Assembly: GCF_032594935.1 (NCBI RefSeq)
Contig: NZ_CP118734.1
Span: 648,001 to 712,000 of the forward strand
Length of the DNA: 64,000 bases
Direction of reading: 5' to 3'
Source of the DNA: Streptococcus sp. 29892
GTDB taxonomy: Bacteria > Bacillota > Bacilli > Lactobacillales > Streptococcaceae
The translations under genes and the position numbers were made by a program. Each line of letters opens with the position of its first letter. The stretch's first letter is position 1. Under the pieces are notes generated by a model, which was given only the letters and a program-made list of their open reading frames with translations, was not told the DNA's origin and searched no databases. This document shows, piece by piece, positions 27,282 to 35,671 of the stretch.

Positions 27282-28202
27282 ATGTTACAAGCATTTGAAT
27301 TTGGAGAAATGAGGATTACCTGGCTACGGGGAGCTGACAAATATACAGATGCAGGTACCTTGTTTGGGCCTGTCCCCAAGGCTGTTTGGTCCAGATATTA
27401 TCCAACAACAGCCGACGGCTTGGTAGCTGATTTGACAGATCCTATACTCATTGAATATAAGGGAAAGAAATTTCTGATTGATAGCAGTTTGGGGACTGAA
27501 AAATTAGATGCCAAACAAGTTAGAAATTTAGGGGTTGTTTCTGAGAACAGAATGTTAGAAAGTTTGGCTGAATTGGGCTATAGCAGACAGGATATTGACG
27601 GAGTGCTGATGACCCACATGCACAATGACCATGCAGGCGGGTTGACATGTTTGGAAAATGGAGAAATCGTTTCAACCTTTCCCAATGCCAACATTTACAT
27701 CAATGAAATAGAATGGGATGAAGTCCGTCATCCAAATCCTCGTACCCGTGCAACCTATCTCAAGGAGAATTGGCAAGCTATTCAATCTCAAGTCAAAACC
27801 TTTGGTTCCTCCATTGAAATCGTCCCAGGTATTGAAATGCACAGGACAGGTGGACACAGCAAGGGGCATTCTATCATTCTATTAAAACAAGACCAGCAGA
27901 CTATTATTCACATGGCAGACCTACTTCTAACGCATGCCCATCGTAATCCTTTATGGGTTGCGGCTGTGGATGACTATCCAATGGATAGTATTGCGGCTAA
28001 GACCAAGTGGATAAAAGAAGCCTATGAAAATGGCTATATTTTCCTTTTTTATCATGATTCATTTTATAGCTTACTACAGTTTGCACCAGATGGGCAAGAA
28101 GTAATGGCATATATGGAAAGACCGCGTCCTCCCCTTGTCCCATTTACAAGTCGGCAAGACAGGAGGCTGATGATCCCACCTACTGCTAAAAAACTTGGTT
28201 AG
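27282..28202 (+). CDS. YtnP-like metallo-beta-lactamase fold lactonase
   Basis: The 306-residue hydrolase carries the metal motif THMHNDHAGG (about residues 112-121), a second His in GGHSKGHS (about 195) and the YtnP-like N-terminus (MRITWLRGADKYTDAGTLFGPVPKAVW). YtnP and AiiA-type enzymes open N-acyl homoserine lactones; other substrates are possible because streptococci do not make them. ATG 27282 with AAAGGAGAAACC before it is preferred over an upstream start inside the LysR gene. It forms an operon with the regulator and ends at a strong terminator. Confidence 0.82.
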   Translation: MLQAFEFGEMRITWLRGADKYTDAGTLFGPVPKAVWSRYYPTTADGLVADLTDPILIEYKGKKFLIDSSLGTEKLDAKQVRNLGVVSENRMLESLAELGYSRQDIDGVLMTHMHNDHAGGLTCLENGEIVSTFPNANIYINEIEWDEVRHPNPRTRATYLKENWQAIQSQVKTFGSSIEIVPGIEMHRTGGHSKGHSIILLKQDQQTIIHMADLLLTHAHRNPLWVAAVDDYPMDSIAAKTKWIKEAYENGYIFLFYHDSFYSLLQFAPDGQEVMAYMERPRPPLVPFTSRQDRRLMIPPTAKKLG

Positions 28203-28205
28203 CCA

Positions 28206-28234
28206 GCACCCAGTGACCTACTGGGTGCTTTTTT
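28206..28234 (+). terminator. Terminator after the lactonase gene
   Basis: GCACCCAGT (28206-28214) pairs with ACTGGGTGC (28220-28228), followed by six T residues. Confidence 0.92.
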
Positions 28235-28235
28235 A

Positions 28236-28244
28236 TGGTAAAAT
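28236..28244 (+). promoter_or_regulatory. Extended -10 promoter of holA
   Basis: TATGGTAAAATGG (TAAAAT at 28239-28244), directly after the terminator. Confidence 0.6.
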
Positions 28245-28266
28245 GGAGAGAGAAGTAGAGGATGAT

Positions 28267-29298
28267 ATGACAATTATTGGACAGATTGAGAAATTAAGAA
28301 AAGAACATTTAGGCTCTCTGACAGTTTTATGCGGTGAGGATGTTGGACAATATCAGATTGCAAAGGACTTACTTTTAAGGCAGGTGGATTTTGATCCCGC
28401 AGATTTGGGTTTTGCCTATTTTGATATGTCTGAGGCTGATTATAGTCAGGTCGATTTGGATTTGGTCTCTTTGCCATTTTTTTCAGATGAAAAAGTAGTC
28501 ATATTAGACTATTTTGCCGATTTGACGACGGATAAAAAGCGGTATTTGACAGATGACGAACTCAAGCAGTTTGAGGCTTATTTGGAAAATCCTGTCGAAA
28601 CAACCCGTTTGATTATCCTAGCCCCAGGAAAGCTAGACAGCAAGCGACGTCTGGTCAAACTCCTCAAACGAGATGGACTGGTACTGGAAGCCAATCCCTT
28701 GAAGGAAACGGACTTGCGACAGTATTTCCAGAAAGAACTGGGGCGTCTAGGTTTGAATATGGATGGAGATGTCTTTCAGTATTTGTTGGTAAAATCTAAT
28801 TTTGAGTTTGCGGAAGTCAGTAAAAACCTAGCCTTCTTGCAATCTTATAAAGGACAAAATTTGATTACTATGGCAGATATTGATTCTGCCATCCCTAAGA
28901 CCTTACAGGATAATATTTTTGACCTGACCCAATTGGTTCTTCAATCCAAAATCGATGAATCCCGTCAACTTGTTCGTGATTTACGTTTACAGGGGGAGGA
29001 TGAAATCAAGCTGATTGCCATTATGTTGACCCAATTCCGCACTTATTTACAGGTTCAACTTCTTCGAGAACAAGGCAAGAGTGAGCCACAAATGGTAGCA
29101 GAATTGTCAGAAATCATGGGGCGAAAGGTCAATCCCTATCAAATCAAATTTGCGCTTCGGGATTCGCGCTACTTATCTCTTGGATTTTTGAAAAAGGTGG
29201 TCAAATTGTTGATCGAAACAGACTACCAAATTAAAACAGGTGTGTTTGAAAAAGACTATCTCTTTGACCTAGCTTTGCTAAAAATTTCAAGCATATAG
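28267..29298 (+). CDS. holA: DNA polymerase III delta subunit
   Basis: The 343-residue protein matches HolA: N-terminal [21 protein letters not shown] (a P-loop-like region without an active Walker A), a central AAA+ lid and a C-terminal collar ([23 protein letters not shown]). Delta opens the beta clamp and acts with delta' (holB). ATG 28267 follows AGTAGAGGATGAT; the longer upstream frame covers the terminator and promoter. The holA-sodA order is conserved in streptococci. Confidence 0.93.
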   Translation: MTIIGQIEKLRKEHLGSLTVLCGEDVGQYQIAKDLLLRQVDFDPADLGFAYFDMSEADYSQVDLDLVSLPFFSDEKVVILDYFADLTTDKKRYLTDDELKQFEAYLENPVETTRLIILAPGKLDSKRRLVKLLKRDGLVLEANPLKETDLRQYFQKELGRLGLNMDGDVFQYLLVKSNFEFAEVSKNLAFLQSYKGQNLITMADIDSAIPKTLQDNIFDLTQLVLQSKIDESRQLVRDLRLQGEDEIKLIAIMLTQFRTYLQVQLLREQGKSEPQMVAELSEIMGRKVNPYQIKFALRDSRYLSLGFLKKVVKLLIETDYQIKTGVFEKDYLFDLALLKISSI

Positions 29299-29311
29299 TC
29301 AGACAAATAAG

Positions 29312-29340
29312 TTGAAAAGGCTCTCACAATGGAGTAAAAT
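29312..29340 (+). promoter_or_regulatory. Promoter of sodA
   Basis: TTGAAA (29312-29317), 17-bp spacer, TAAAAT (29335-29340). Confidence 0.75.
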
Positions 29341-29371
29341 AAGATTATCATATAGACAGAGGAGTACAAAA

Positions 29372-29983
29372 ATGGCAATTATTTTACCAGACCTACCATA
29401 CGCATACGATGCCTTGGAACCACACATTGATGCAGAAACAATGACCCTTCACCATGACAAGCACCATGCAACTTATGTTGCAAATGCAAATGCTGCCCTT
29501 GAAAAGCACCCAGAAATCGGTGAGGACTTGGTAGCACTTTTGTCAGATGTAGAGCAAATTCCAGCTGACATCCGTCAAGCACTTATCAACAACGGTGGTG
29601 GTCACCTGAACCACGCACTTTTCTGGGAATTGCTTTCACCAGAAAAAACAGAAATTTCAGCAGAATTGGCAGCAGATATTGATGCGACTTTCGGTTCATT
29701 TGATGCCTTCCAAGAAGCATTCACTACAGCAGCAACAACTCGCTTCGGTTCAGGCTGGGCTTTCTTGGTTGTCAACAAAGAAGGCAAGTTGGAAGTTATC
29801 TCAACTGCTAACCAAGACACACCAATCATGCAAGGTTTGAAACCAATCTTGGCACTGGATGTTTGGGAGCACGCCTACTACCTCAACTACCGTAACGTCC
29901 GTCCAAACTACATCAAAGCTTTCTTTGAAGTGATTAACTGGAATAAGGTAGATGAGCTGTATAAAGAGGCTCTCAGCAACTAA
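29372..29983 (+). CDS. sodA: Manganese-type superoxide dismutase
   Basis: The 203-residue enzyme has the metal ligands of Fe/Mn SODs in [11 protein letters not shown] (about residues 25-35), NHALFWE (about 80) and [13 protein letters not shown] (about 164-176). It removes superoxide in the cytosol. ATG 29372 follows AGAGGAGTACAAAA. Its C-terminus, [12 protein letters not shown], is unusual; a second reading of the tail ending KVDELYKAAK lies downstream at 30117-30149, with an element between them, so the 3' end has been replaced. Confidence 0.95.
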   Translation: MAIILPDLPYAYDALEPHIDAETMTLHHDKHHATYVANANAALEKHPEIGEDLVALLSDVEQIPADIRQALINNGGGHLNHALFWELLSPEKTEISAELAADIDATFGSFDAFQEAFTTAATTRFGSGWAFLVVNKEGKLEVISTANQDTPIMQGLKPILALDVWEHAYYLNYRNVRPNYIKAFFEVINWNKVDELYKEALSN

Positions 29984-30116
29984 TCTACTAGCTTACTGTG
30001 ACGTTTTTTCGAGGAAACGATCTTTTTCCGAGAAAAAACTAGTCAGTCCTCTAGGAAAGCTAATCGGGCTTTCCGTGCTACAAGGAGCAAGGCCCTTGTA
30101 GCTGAGGAGTGGGACA
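29984..30116. repeat. Structured small element inserted at the 3' end of sodA
   Basis: Three hairpins follow one another: GTTTTTTC...GAGAAAAAAC (30003-30039), GGAAAGC/GCTTTCC (30054-30074) and GCTACAAGG/CCTTGTAGC (30077-30102). The last two are enclosed by CCTC (30048-30051) and GAGG (30104-30107). It ends in GAGTGGGAC, a motif seen at the edge of other streptococcal intergenic repeats. No ORF is present. Confidence 0.65.
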
Positions 30117-30149
30117 AAGGTTGACGAACTTTATAAAGCAGCTAAATAA
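30117..30149 (+). pseudogene. Relic of the ancestral sodA C-terminus
   Basis: AAG to TAA reads KVDELYKAAK and stop, nearly the same as [12 protein letters not shown] at the present end of sodA. The two DNA copies match at 18 of 22 positions. The relic is followed by what must be the original sodA terminator. Confidence 0.85.
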
Positions 30150-30156
30150 GGTGGTA

Positions 30157-30186
30157 AAACAGGCGATTTTTCGCTTGTTTTTTTCA
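30157..30186 (+). terminator. Original sodA terminator
   Basis: AAACAGGCGA (30157-30166) pairs with TCGCTTGTTT (30171-30180), with a T run. Confidence 0.85.
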
Positions 30187-30204
30187 ATATTTTGAGTATT
30201 TTTC

Positions 30205-30233
30205 TTTACAAGAAAAGAGGATTTTAGTATAAT
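30205..30233 (+). promoter_or_regulatory. Promoter of rplS
   Basis: TTTACA (30205-30210), 17-bp spacer, TATAAT (30228-30233). Confidence 0.82.
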
Positions 30234-30237
30234 CTAT

Positions 30238-30312
30238 TTTGTGTGTAATGGACGCACAAAAATACAGTTTATCCGCTGGGTTTAAAAGCACCTATGATTG
30301 ACAAAGATAGGA
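30238..30312 (+). promoter_or_regulatory. Probable L19 ribosomal protein leader
   Basis: The untranslated leader has a first hairpin TTGTGTGT/GCACAA (about 30239-30260) and then TTATCCGCTGGGTTTAAAAGC. Position and size fit the L19 leader known in Firmicutes, an autoregulatory RNA bound by L19. I have not checked the full covariance fold. Confidence 0.55.
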
Positions 30313-30319
30313 GAATAAA

Positions 30320-30667
30320 ATGAATCCATTGATCCAAAGTTTGACAGAAGGTCAACTTCGTACTGACATCCCTTCATTCCGTCCTGGTGACACTGTACGT
30401 GTTCACGCTAAGGTTGTCGAAGGTAACCGCGAACGTATCCAGATTTTCGAGGGTGTTGTTATCTCTCGTAAAGGCCAAGGCATCTCAGAAATGTACACTG
30501 TACGTAAAATCTCTGGTGGTGTAGGTGTTGAGCGTACATTCCCAATCCACACTCCACGTGTTGATAAGATTGAAGTAGTACGTTACGGTAAAGTACGTCG
30601 TGCTAAATTGTACTACCTACGTGCATTGCAAGGTAAAGCAGCGCGTATCAAAGAAATCCGTCGCTAA
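30320..30667 (+). CDS. rplS: 50S ribosomal protein L19
   Basis: The 115-residue protein matches L19 throughout: [25 protein letters not shown] (about residues 18-42), [20 protein letters not shown] (about 66-85) and a basic [18 protein letters not shown] tail. L19 lies at the 30S-50S interface. Codon use is biased toward highly expressed genes. ATG 30320 follows ATAGGAGAATAAA. It is a single-gene unit with promoter, leader and terminator. Confidence 0.97.
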   Translation: MNPLIQSLTEGQLRTDIPSFRPGDTVRVHAKVVEGNRERIQIFEGVVISRKGQGISEMYTVRKISGGVGVERTFPIHTPRVDKIEVVRYGKVRRAKLYYLRALQGKAARIKEIRR

Positions 30668-30675
30668 GATGGGAG

Positions 30676-30702
30676 GAAGCAGCGAAAGTTGCTTCTTTTT
30701 TT
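30676..30702 (+). terminator. Terminator after rplS
   Basis: GAAGCAGC (30676-30683), GAAA tetraloop, GTTGCTTC (30688-30695), then T residues. Confidence 0.92.
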
Positions 30703-30817
30703 GTTTCTAATAGATGGTATCCTATATTTATAAGGGCTAGTCAAGATGAGTGGAATTATCTAGCTATTAACATAAAAAATATGTTATACTATGTCTATAG
30801 ATATAAGGAGGTCCCGA

Positions 30818-31492
30818 ATGAGTAAGCAGTTTATTCCGTCTGTTTTGTCTGATTTACGCCAGGATATTGTGCAGGTACCTGACATTATTAAGGAATGCAG
30901 CGGTATTCGGATTTATGGTCGTCGTATCCGCTCGGTTTTATTTACAACTGATGTGGCGATTATTGCCAATCATAATGCAGATGCCGTTTTAGCAGTTTAT
31001 CCATTTACTCCTAGTCCAGCCATCCTCAAAAGTATTATGATGGTTGCTTCTGTCCCGGTTTTAGCTGGTGTTGGTGGTGGACTAACGACAGGAATGCGGT
31101 CGGCCAATATGAGTTTGCTTTCTGAGTCCGAAGGAGCTTATGCTGTTGTGGTCAATGGTCCTACGGATGTTAAAACCATTGAGCAAATTAACAAGATGGC
31201 TGATATTCCCATTATCTACACAGTCGTTTCAGAGAAGGCAGACTTGTTATCACGAATAGAGGCTGGCGTAGATATTTTAAACGTTTCCTGTGGACTAGAA
31301 ACTCCCAGCGTGGTGAAAAAAATCCGTCAAGTACTCCCAGACTTTCCCATCATTGCGACAGGTGGTCCAACTGAAGAATCCATTCGTTGCGTGATCGAAG
31401 CAGGAGCCAATGCCATTTCCTACACAGCTCCAAGCAATGCCGAACTCTTTAAAAAGAAAATGGAAAAATATCGAATATCAAGTAAGGACTAG
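30818..31492 (+). CDS. TIM-barrel fold protein of unknown function
   Basis: The 224-residue protein looks like a phosphate-binding TIM barrel: repeated beta/alpha units and a C-terminal FPIIATGGPTEESIRCVIEAGANAISYTAPS (about residues 177-208), which resembles the phosphate-binding ATGG loop of ThiE/HisF-type barrels. Family members in streptococci are often labelled hydrolase without evidence. ATG 30818 follows AAGGAGGTCCCGA. A weak TATACT (30785-30790) precedes it. No operon partners. Confidence 0.7.
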   Translation: MSKQFIPSVLSDLRQDIVQVPDIIKECSGIRIYGRRIRSVLFTTDVAIIANHNADAVLAVYPFTPSPAILKSIMMVASVPVLAGVGGGLTTGMRSANMSLLSESEGAYAVVVNGPTDVKTIEQINKMADIPIIYTVVSEKADLLSRIEAGVDILNVSCGLETPSVVKKIRQVLPDFPIIATGGPTEESIRCVIEAGANAISYTAPSNAELFKKKMEKYRISSKD

Positions 31493-31499
31493 CCCGACC

Positions 31500-31528
31500 T
31501 TGCAATCTTCTATTTTATGAGTTAAAAT
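31500..31528 (+). promoter_or_regulatory. Promoter of tRNA-Arg
   Basis: TTGCAA (31500-31505), 17-bp spacer, TAAAAT (31523-31528), 10 nt before the tRNA. Confidence 0.72.
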
Positions 31529-31538
31529 AGAAGAGTAG

Positions 31539-31610
31539 CTTCCCTTAGTTAAATGGATATAACAAATTCCTCCTAAGAATTAGTTGCAGGTTCGATTCCT
31601 GCAGGGGAGA
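31539..31610 (+). tRNA. tRNA-Arg (anticodon CCT)
   Basis: The sequence folds as a cloverleaf: acceptor CTTCCCT/AGGGGAG with one G-T pair, D stem GTTA/TAAC, anticodon stem AATTC/GAATT with loop CTCCTAA (anticodon CCT at 31572-31574), and T stem GCAGG/CCTGC with loop TTCGATT. The discriminator is A and CCA is not encoded. It reads AGG codons. Confidence 0.95.
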
Positions 31611-31623
31611 TAGAAACCACCTA

Positions 31624-31650
31624 AAAAAGCCCGATTTGACGGGCTTTTTG
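31624..31650. terminator. Terminator shared by tRNA-Arg and the ClC gene
   Basis: AAAAAGCCCG (31624-31633) pairs with CGGGCTTTTT (31640-31649); it has A/T tracts for both strands. Confidence 0.88.
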
Positions 31651-31653
31651 TGT

Positions 31654-32844
31654 TTAAAATTTTCTTATCTGCTGTCCATAAATCGTTTGTTTTCTGTTTA
31701 CAAGATAAGCTAGGGCAAGCACTGGAATGGCGTAGGGGATGATATTCCAACCAAATACCTCGTAGCCTATTAAAATCGGTGCCAGTAATGTGTTGGTTGC
31801 TGAGCCAAACACAGCACAATAGCCAAGGGCAGCAACAGGTTCTATTGGCAGCCCCAATATTCCAGCTAAAAGGGCTCCAGAACTAGCTCCAATAGCAAAG
31901 AGAGGAGTGACCTCACCCCCTTGAAAACCTGCGGCCAAACATAAACAGGTCAGTAGGAGTTTGAGTAGCCAATCGTAAGCAAATACCTGTTCCCCAGCTA
32001 AACTGACATCAATTAAATTGGTCCCCAGACCTGAATACCGCCCCTGCTGAACAAGGAGCAGTAGAACGCTTAGTCCAACTCCCATGATAGCTATTTTAAT
32101 GTAAGGATTAGGAAACCAGCGAGTAGAGTACCTTTTTGACTGTGCCAAAAACCAGGCAAAAAAATTACCGACGATACCAAAACATAGTGCCAATAGAAGT
32201 AATTTGAAACCGTAGGTAAGCTGGAAAGGGGGAGCCGAAATGGCATGAGCAAATTTTTCTAAGCCCAATAAATGTGAAGTGGTAGAAGCTGTAAAAGCAG
32301 CCACTAAACAATAGACCAAGCTATTCCAAGCATATTGACCAACGATCAAGACCTCGATGGCAAAGAAACTGGCAGCCAAGGGTGTTTGAAAGAGGCCAGC
32401 AAAACCTGCTGCCATACCCATCTTCGTCACCATATCTTTGGACAAGTCTGAAAAACCATGCTTCTGTAGCCAATGCGAAAGACTAGCTCCAAGCTGAACC
32501 GCCACCCCTTCACGGCCAACGGAAGCACCAAAAAGATGACTGAGCCAGGTCGTGCAGATGATGAGTGGTACTAAGACTGGAGAAATGTGACTGTCTTCAC
32601 CCTGTCCCGCTTTAAAAACCAACCCCATCCCAGCTTGAACTTCTCTGCCCCATTTTTGATAGACAAATACAACTACTAGCCCAGCCAATGCAAGAAAAGG
32701 AACAAGATAATCGAAATATTCAGATCGTACTTGTCCAATTTCTAATAAAATCTTTCCAAAAAATGTAGTGACCAATCCAGCTAACAGTCCCATGAGTACA
32801 GAAAAGAGCAGGAGTTGAAGTATTTGTTTATCTTTACTGGTCAT
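31654..32844 (-). CDS. ClC-type chloride channel/antiporter family protein
   Basis: The 396-residue membrane protein has about ten hydrophobic helices and the ClC signatures GASVGREGVAVQLGASL (about residues 105-121, with the gating Glu in GREG) and AAGFQGGEVTPLFAIGA (about 304-320). ClC proteins move chloride or fluoride, often in exchange for protons. Its start overlaps the end of the chorismate mutase gene by 11 nt, so the two are co-expressed with flavodoxin upstream. Confidence 0.9.
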   Translation of the reverse strand: MTSKDKQILQLLLFSVLMGLLAGLVTTFFGKILLEIGQVRSEYFDYLVPFLALAGLVVVFVYQKWGREVQAGMGLVFKAGQGEDSHISPVLVPLIICTTWLSHLFGASVGREGVAVQLGASLSHWLQKHGFSDLSKDMVTKMGMAAGFAGLFQTPLAASFFAIEVLIVGQYAWNSLVYCLVAAFTASTTSHLLGLEKFAHAISAPPFQLTYGFKLLLLALCFGIVGNFFAWFLAQSKRYSTRWFPNPYIKIAIMGVGLSVLLLLVQQGRYSGLGTNLIDVSLAGEQVFAYDWLLKLLLTCLCLAAGFQGGEVTPLFAIGASSGALLAGILGLPIEPVAALGYCAVFGSATNTLLAPILIGYEVFGWNIIPYAIPVLALAYLVNRKQTIYGQQIRKF

Positions 32845-33112
32845 CTCTAGCTAGTTTTCCAGCTTGATAGGCTCTGGACTGGGCCATGATGTCGCTAAAG
32901 GTCGCTTGAATAGCTGAGCGGTAGTCCTCCTTTTGGACCAGGCTTCCAACCCGTTCAAGAACCGCATTTTCCCGACTGGTATCCAAAACAGGTTTGCCTG
33001 TTGCACGCTTAAAGGCTGTGACTTGATCAACTAGCTCCATGCGTTGTTCAAGCAAGTCAACTAATTGACTATCTATAGCGTTAATATTTTCCCGGATATG
33101 ATCTAGATTCAT
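32834..33112 (-). CDS. Chorismate mutase (AroQ type)
   Basis: The 92-residue helical protein matches the AroQ mutase domain: IREN(I)NAIDSQLVDLLEQRMELVDQV with the Arg and Lys active-site positions, and VLDTSRENAVLERV (about residues 40-53). It converts chorismate to prephenate for Phe and Tyr synthesis. The start follows AAAAGGAGAAAAA. It is the middle gene of flavodoxin-chorismate mutase-ClC, a conserved streptococcal order. Confidence 0.9.
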   Translation of the reverse strand: MNLDHIRENINAIDSQLVDLLEQRMELVDQVTAFKRATGKPVLDTSRENAVLERVGSLVQKEDYRSAIQATFSDIMAQSRAYQAGKLARDDQ

Positions 33113-33121
33113 TTTTTCTCC

Positions 33122-33154
33122 TTTTAAGAAAACCAGTAACAGATGTTACTGGTT
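33122..33154 (-). terminator. Terminator-like hairpin between flavodoxin and chorismate mutase genes
   Basis: A perfect 10-bp stem, AACCAGTAAC (33131-33140) with GTTACTGGTT (33145-33154). On the minus strand it is followed by TTCTTAAAAGG, a weak U tract, so it may act as an attenuator. Confidence 0.7.
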
Positions 33155-33161
33155 GATTTGA

Positions 33162-33617
33162 TTATTCATTTACTTTGGCAGCAAGGTCAGTTGCAAATTT
33201 TTCGAGGTTAACGATATCCTCGTCTTCAGCAGCAAGGTCTACCTTGACATTTTCAGCCCCCTTGACTGCACCACGTGAACCAAGCATGACATCAAAGTCA
33301 TCTACTGCACTACAGAAGTCATCATAGAAGGTATCGCCAGAACCGCAAACACCGTACACCTTACCAGTCAAATCCAAGTCCGCTAGGTCAGCATAGAAAT
33401 CAACGATTTCATCTGGAAGCTCACCATCACCACCATAAGAATAAGTGTAGCTGGCTACGACAATTAAGTCAGCATCCAAGATTTCTTCTGTTTCAATGGT
33501 CGTACATTCGTGCACCTGTACTTCCAAACCCAACTCTTCTAGCTTACTGGCGACGATATCAGCAATTTCTTCTGTGTTACCAGTCATACTAGCGTAAACA
33601 ATTTTTGCTAGTGCCAT
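33162..33617 (-). CDS. Flavodoxin
   Basis: The 151-residue protein has the FMN phosphate loop YASMTGNTEEIAD (about residues 8-20), the VASYTYSYGGDGELPDE loop (about 53-69) and GSGDTFYDDFCSAVD (about 87-101), typical of short-chain flavodoxins. It transfers electrons in the cytosol. I chose the ATG at 33617 (MALAKIVYAS), preceded by TTGGAGGAAATT. An extended -10 promoter lies just upstream. Confidence 0.93.
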   Translation of the reverse strand: MALAKIVYASMTGNTEEIADIVASKLEELGLEVQVHECTTIETEEILDADLIVVASYTYSYGGDGELPDEIVDFYADLADLDLTGKVYGVCGSGDTFYDDFCSAVDDFDVMLGSRGAVKGAENVKVDLAAEDEDIVNLEKFATDLAAKVNE

Positions 33618-33645
33618 AATTTCCTCCAAATTACATAGTAATCTT

Positions 33646-33654
33646 ATTATACCA
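33646..33654 (-). promoter_or_regulatory. Extended -10 promoter of the flavodoxin operon
   Basis: On the minus strand, TATGGTATAATAAG (TATAAT at 33646-33651), 29 nt before the start codon. Confidence 0.7.
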
Positions 33655-33685
33655 TACTCCCATCATTTTCAAAAGGGGAAGTTTA

Positions 33686-33694
33686 TGCTAAAAT
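33686..33694 (+). promoter_or_regulatory. Extended -10 promoter of nrnA
   Basis: TATGCTAAAATG (TAAAAT at 33689-33694). AAGGAG follows and the start is at 33712. Confidence 0.62.
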
Positions 33695-33711
33695 GATGAA
33701 AAGGAGTTGCT

Positions 33712-34656
33712 ATGACTATTTACAATACAATTATCGAAAAAATTCGCGAATACGACACCATTATCATTCATCGTCACCAACGACCAGATCCAGATGCTAT
33801 TGGCAGTCAGGTTGGCTTGCAAAAACTCTTGCAGAAGAATTTTCCTGAAAAAACCATCAAGGTAACCGGTTTTGAGGAACCAAATCTTGCCTGGATGGCA
33901 GAAATGGATCAGGTTTCCGACCAAGACTATCAAGGGGCCTTGGTTATCGTGACAGACACTGCCAATACGGCGCGTGTGGATGATGACCGCTACACTCAGG
34001 GTGATTTCCTGATTAAAATCGACCACCATCCAAATGAAGAGCCATACGGCGACTTGCTCTGGGTCAATACTGAGGCTAGCTCATGCAGTGAAATGATTGC
34101 AGACTTGGCCCTTCAAAGCCAGTTGGAATTGGATGGGGAAACTGCTCGTCTGCTATATGCTGGTATTGTTGGCGATACGGGACGTTTTCTTTATCCTGCG
34201 ACTAGTTCACGCACTTTTGAAATTGTTGCTCGACTTCGTCAGGAAGATTTTGACTTCGCAAGAATGTCCCGCCAGATGGATACCATTGATTTCAAGATTG
34301 CCAAGCTGACAGGTTACGTTTACGACAACTTGGAAGTCGATGAGCACGGTGCGGCACGGGTCATTTTGACTCAGGATATCCTCAAAAAATACGGGGTGAC
34401 CGATGCGGATACTTCCTTTATCGTCGGGGCTCCAGGGCGGATTGGCACTGTACAATCTTGGGGGATTTTTGTGGAACAAACTGACGGAAACTATAGAGTA
34501 CGACTACGCAGCAAGTACATTCCGATAAACGAGATTGCCAAGCGCCACGATGGCGGTGGCCACCCACTAGCCAGCGGTGCTAACTCTTATTCCCTTTCCG
34601 AAAATGAGCAAATCTACCAAGAAATTCAAGAGGTCGTGAGGAATGCAAGTAAGTAG
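33712..34656 (+). CDS. nrnA: DHH/DHHA1 phosphoesterase, NrnA-type
   Basis: The 314-residue enzyme has the DHH motifs HRHQRPDPDAIGSQ (about residues 20-33), VIVTDTANTARVDD (about 82-95), IDHHPNEEP (about 102-110) and a C-terminal GGGHPLASGA (about 283-292). NrnA degrades short oligonucleotides and pAp; streptococcal relatives (Pde2) also hydrolyse pApA from cyclic di-AMP turnover. ATG 33712 follows AAAAGGAGTTGCT. It overlaps apbE by 14 nt. Confidence 0.9.
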   Translation: MTIYNTIIEKIREYDTIIIHRHQRPDPDAIGSQVGLQKLLQKNFPEKTIKVTGFEEPNLAWMAEMDQVSDQDYQGALVIVTDTANTARVDDDRYTQGDFLIKIDHHPNEEPYGDLLWVNTEASSCSEMIADLALQSQLELDGETARLLYAGIVGDTGRFLYPATSSRTFEIVARLRQEDFDFARMSRQMDTIDFKIAKLTGYVYDNLEVDEHGAARVILTQDILKKYGVTDADTSFIVGAPGRIGTVQSWGIFVEQTDGNYRVRLRSKYIPINEIAKRHDGGGHPLASGANSYSLSENEQIYQEIQEVVRNASK

Positions 34657-35671
34657 CCGTTCCCTTCGTCTAATGGGAACCATTATTGAAACAAAAATAT
34701 GGCATCCAGAAGCTGAACCGATTTTGGATCAGGTTGAAGAGCTGCTTTATCTTTATAAAGACCGGTTTTCTGCCAATGATTTGACATCTGAATTGATGGA
34801 GGTCAATCTCAACGCGGGTGTTCAAGCAGTTCCTATTGCCGATGACCTGTATGAATTGATTAAATTGGGCAAGGAACACAGTCTGGCTCAGGGATCTTTT
34901 TTGAATATTACCATCGGTCCCCTTGTACAAAGCTGGCGGATTGGATTTAGTGATGCTAAGCTCCCTAGTCCCGAAGTCATCTCAGAAAAACTCCAGCTCA
35001 TCAATCCAAGGGATATCGAACTCGATGACCGAGAGCAGACCGTCTATCTAAAAAAAGAAGGCATGGCTATTGACCTGGGTGCCCTAGCCAAAGGCTATGT
35101 AGCAGATAGGATTGTTGATTTTCTAAAAAGAATTGGAGTAGAGGCTGGACTGATTAACCTGGGAGGCAATGTCTTGACGTTTGGACAAGCTCCGCATAAT
35201 CCAGATGGTTGCTGGCGAATTGGTATTCAGGATCCTCAGAAAGCACGTGGTGAGAATGCCCTTGTCCTCAAGATAGGCGAAGAGTCGGTTGTCACCTCTG
35301 GTATTTACGAACGAAGCCTCACGGTAGATGGTCAGACCTACCACCATATTTTAAGTTCGCAAACGGGCTATCCTATCCAGAGTCAGCTGGCCAGTGTGAC
35401 CATTGTGTCCAAGCAATCGGTTGATGGTGAGATTTGGACGACCAGGTTGTTTGGTCAAGCTATTGATCAGATTATTAAAGTGGTTGAAGATACGGATGGC
35501 ATTGAGGTGGTCTTGATAGGTCTCGATAGGAAGATTTTTGTGACCTCAGGACTTACTGAAAAAATACTGGCAGGTAGGGAGCGGATTTCAGACAGTTTGG
35601 GCAGCCCATCCAGAGGTGGATTTGGAGCAAGAGTAACTTCTGACCTGGCATCAGGTGCTTCTGTTCTATAA
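34643..35671 (+). CDS. apbE: FAD:protein FMN transferase ApbE
   Basis: The 342-residue protein has ApbE motifs: MGTIIETKIW near the start, IDLGALAKGYVADRIVDFL (about residues 149-167), INLGGNVLTFG (about 172-182) and HHILSSQTGYPIQSQLASV (about 234-252). ApbE attaches FMN to Thr in redox proteins, usually outside the membrane, but no lipobox or signal is visible here. The start overlaps nrnA; GTGAGGA precedes ATG 34643, while a start at 34673 is possible. Confidence 0.88.
   Translation: MQVSSRSLRLMGTIIETKIWHPEAEPILDQVEELLYLYKDRFSANDLTSELMEVNLNAGVQAVPIADDLYELIKLGKEHSLAQGSFLNITIGPLVQSWRIGFSDAKLPSPEVISEKLQLINPRDIELDDREQTVYLKKEGMAIDLGALAKGYVADRIVDFLKRIGVEAGLINLGGNVLTFGQAPHNPDGCWRIGIQDPQKARGENALVLKIGEESVVTSGIYERSLTVDGQTYHHILSSQTGYPIQSQLASVTIVSKQSVDGEIWTTRLFGQAIDQIIKVVEDTDGIEVVLIGLDRKIFVTSGLTEKILAGRERISDSLGSPSRGGFGARVTSDLASGASVL

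Noticed and set aside
31539..31653. tRNA-Arg as an occupied integration site
   Set aside because: No integrase gene, repeat of the tRNA end or mobile genes lie nearby; the site is empty.
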